A stretch of 5,171 nt of DNA from contig WLCY01000057.1 of NCBI GenBank assembly GCA_009705075.1, positions 1-5,171 on the forward strand, written 5' to 3'. The notes below the pieces were generated by a model. The model did no database searches. It saw only the letters and a list, made by a program, of their open reading frames with translations, and was not told the origin of the DNA. This DNA is from Actinomycetota bacterium (GTDB taxonomy: Bacteria; Actinomycetota; Actinomycetes; Nanopelagicales; Nanopelagicaceae). Shown piece after piece: positions 4,195-5,171 of this stretch (position 1 is its first letter; each line of letters opens with the position of its first letter). A program made the translations under genes and the position numbers.

Positions 4195-5171
4195 CGAACG
4201 TGTGACTCCACAAATGGCGCTTTAACGATCTGTGCCTGGCTCAAACGTCCTCTAATATCAATCTGAACTTGATCATCTAATTTAGCCATCGGATTCAATA
4301 GCGCGAGTGCAATACCAATCTTTAGCGTCGGAGAAAACGTTCCACTTGTTACTTCTCCAATTACCTTACCTTCGAGATCCAAAACACTCATCCCAGCTCT
4401 CGGAATTCCTCGGTCTATGCATTTAAGTGCACGCAAACTTCGTTTAGGTCCCGCAGCCTTCTCGCTTTCAAGTGCTCTCTTGCCACGAAAATCAGCTTTG
4501 GAGTAAACGACCGCCCAATTGGCACTTGCTTCGACGGGCGAAATCTCTAGCGACAATTCATGACCATGTAGCGGATACCCCATTTCAGTTCGCAGGGTAT
4601 CTCGTGCGCCAAGGCCACATACTCTTCCATCCAACTTTGATATTTCACTTAGCAAAATTTTCCAAAGAGATTCCGCACTCTCCCAAGTTGGAAGTAATTC
4701 ATAACCAAACTCTCCAGAATAACCAGTGCGACAAATTATTATCTCTCCAAGTGCTTCAAAATTTGGCAGTAAAGTCTTTGTGAATGACATGTATTCAAGA
4801 TCGAGATTCAGGCCGAGGTTCTGCATAACTTTATTGCTATCTGGTCCTTGAACCGCTAACACGGCATATTGCTGGTGGATGTTTTTAACTTCAATTCCGG
4901 AAGGTGCACTGGCTGATAAATCTGCAGCAACTTGCGCGCAATTTGAAGCATTAGGAATTATGAAAATGTCATCGGCCGCAAATTCATAGACTATTAAATC
5001 GTCAATTACGCCACCAGCGTCATTACAAAATAGGTTGTATTGCGCAGAGCCCGGCGCTATCCGGTTTAGATCATTTGTAACCATAGTGTTTACAAAATCC
5101 TTTGCGCCGACTCCTTTAACGCTTATTTTGCCTAAGTGTGAAACATCAAATATTCCGACGCGCTCTCGAAC
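4191..5171 (-). CDS. gcvT: Aminomethyltransferase (glycine cleavage T-protein), N-terminus missing at window edge
   Basis: The T-protein of the glycine cleavage system moves the methylene carbon from the aminomethyl-lipoyl H-protein to tetrahydrofolate, releasing ammonia. The visible 326 residues start in frame at the window edge (VRERVGIFDVSHLGKI). About 40 N-terminal residues therefore lie outside, and the Met encoded at 5084 is internal. Landmarks include FDVSH (8-12), TNDL (32-35), DAGGVIDDLIVYEF with the conserved catalytic Asp (51-64), AVQGPDS (106-112), RTGYSGEFGYELL (148-160), GLGARDTLRTEMGYPLHGHEL (186-206), DFRGKRAL (227-234) and the C-terminal barrel domain GEVTSGTFSPTLKIGIALAL (272-291). 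It is complete to the C-terminus and appears functional. It converges with btuD, sharing the TTAG at 4191-4194. Its promoter lies outside. Folate-binding YgfZ-like homologues are excluded by the intact T-protein motifs. Confidence 0.95.
   Translation of the reverse strand, partial: VRERVGIFDVSHLGKISVKGVGAKDFVNTMVTNDLNRIAPGSAQYNLFCNDAGGVIDDLIVYEFAADDIFIIPNASNCAQVAADLSASAPSGIEVKNIHQQYAVLAVQGPDSNKVMQNLGLNLDLEYMSFTKTLLPNFEALGEIIICRTGYSGEFGYELLPTWESAESLWKILLSEISKLDGRVCGLGARDTLRTEMGYPLHGHELSLEISPVEASANWAVVYSKADFRGKRALESEKAAGPKRSLRALKCIDRGIPRAGMSVLDLEGKVIGEVTSGTFSPTLKIGIALALLNPMAKLDDQVQIDIRGRLSQAQIVKAPFVESHVR

Overview
The window looks like a chromosomal segment of a low-GC, streamlined actinobacterium. 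The best guess is a freshwater acI/Nanopelagicales type ('Ca. Planktophila' or 'Ca. Nanopelagicus'). This rests on moderate GC, very short or overlapping intergenic spacings, start codons apparently lacking leaders, and the family-level look of the proteins. The assignment is inference only, because no marker gene is present.

Layout: (1) 34-1035, minus strand, an aldo/keto reductase of the Kv-beta-like (AKR6-type) group. (2) A 24-bp divergent gap, 1036-1059, with two overlapping -10-like hexamers, each exactly 7 nt from its ATG. (3) 1060-1278, plus strand, an unrecognised 72-aa protein with a signal peptide and one membrane segment. (4) 1279-1535, a regulatory region without a gene. It holds a possible promoter, a compact cobalamin riboswitch (about 1323-1439) and an expression platform of mutually exclusive hairpins that ends at the ATG of the next gene. 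(5) 1536-4194, plus strand, a tight three-gene ABC importer operon: substrate-binding protein (btuF), permease (btuC) and ATPase (btuD). (6) 4191-5171, minus strand, glycine cleavage T-protein (gcvT), overlapping the btuD stop by 4 bp and running off the right edge without its N-terminus.

How it works together: the riboswitch should sense cellular cobalamin and close expression of btuFCD when the vitamin is plentiful. When it is scarce, BtuF captures corrinoid outside the membrane, BtuC forms the channel and BtuD powers transport. No B12 synthesis gene is visible, so a scavenging lifestyle is plausible. The aldo/keto reductase and GcvT are probably unrelated in function. The btu/gcvT convergence does, however, recall the cob gene/gcvT neighbourhood of mycobacteria.

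The most interesting element is the riboswitch expression platform. Its alternative pairings can be read base by base. A 56-nt anti-sequester helix competes with both a P13-like hairpin and a hairpin that buries the btuF Shine-Dalgarno sequence. No mobile element, CRISPR array, tRNA, rRNA or wholly new system was seen.
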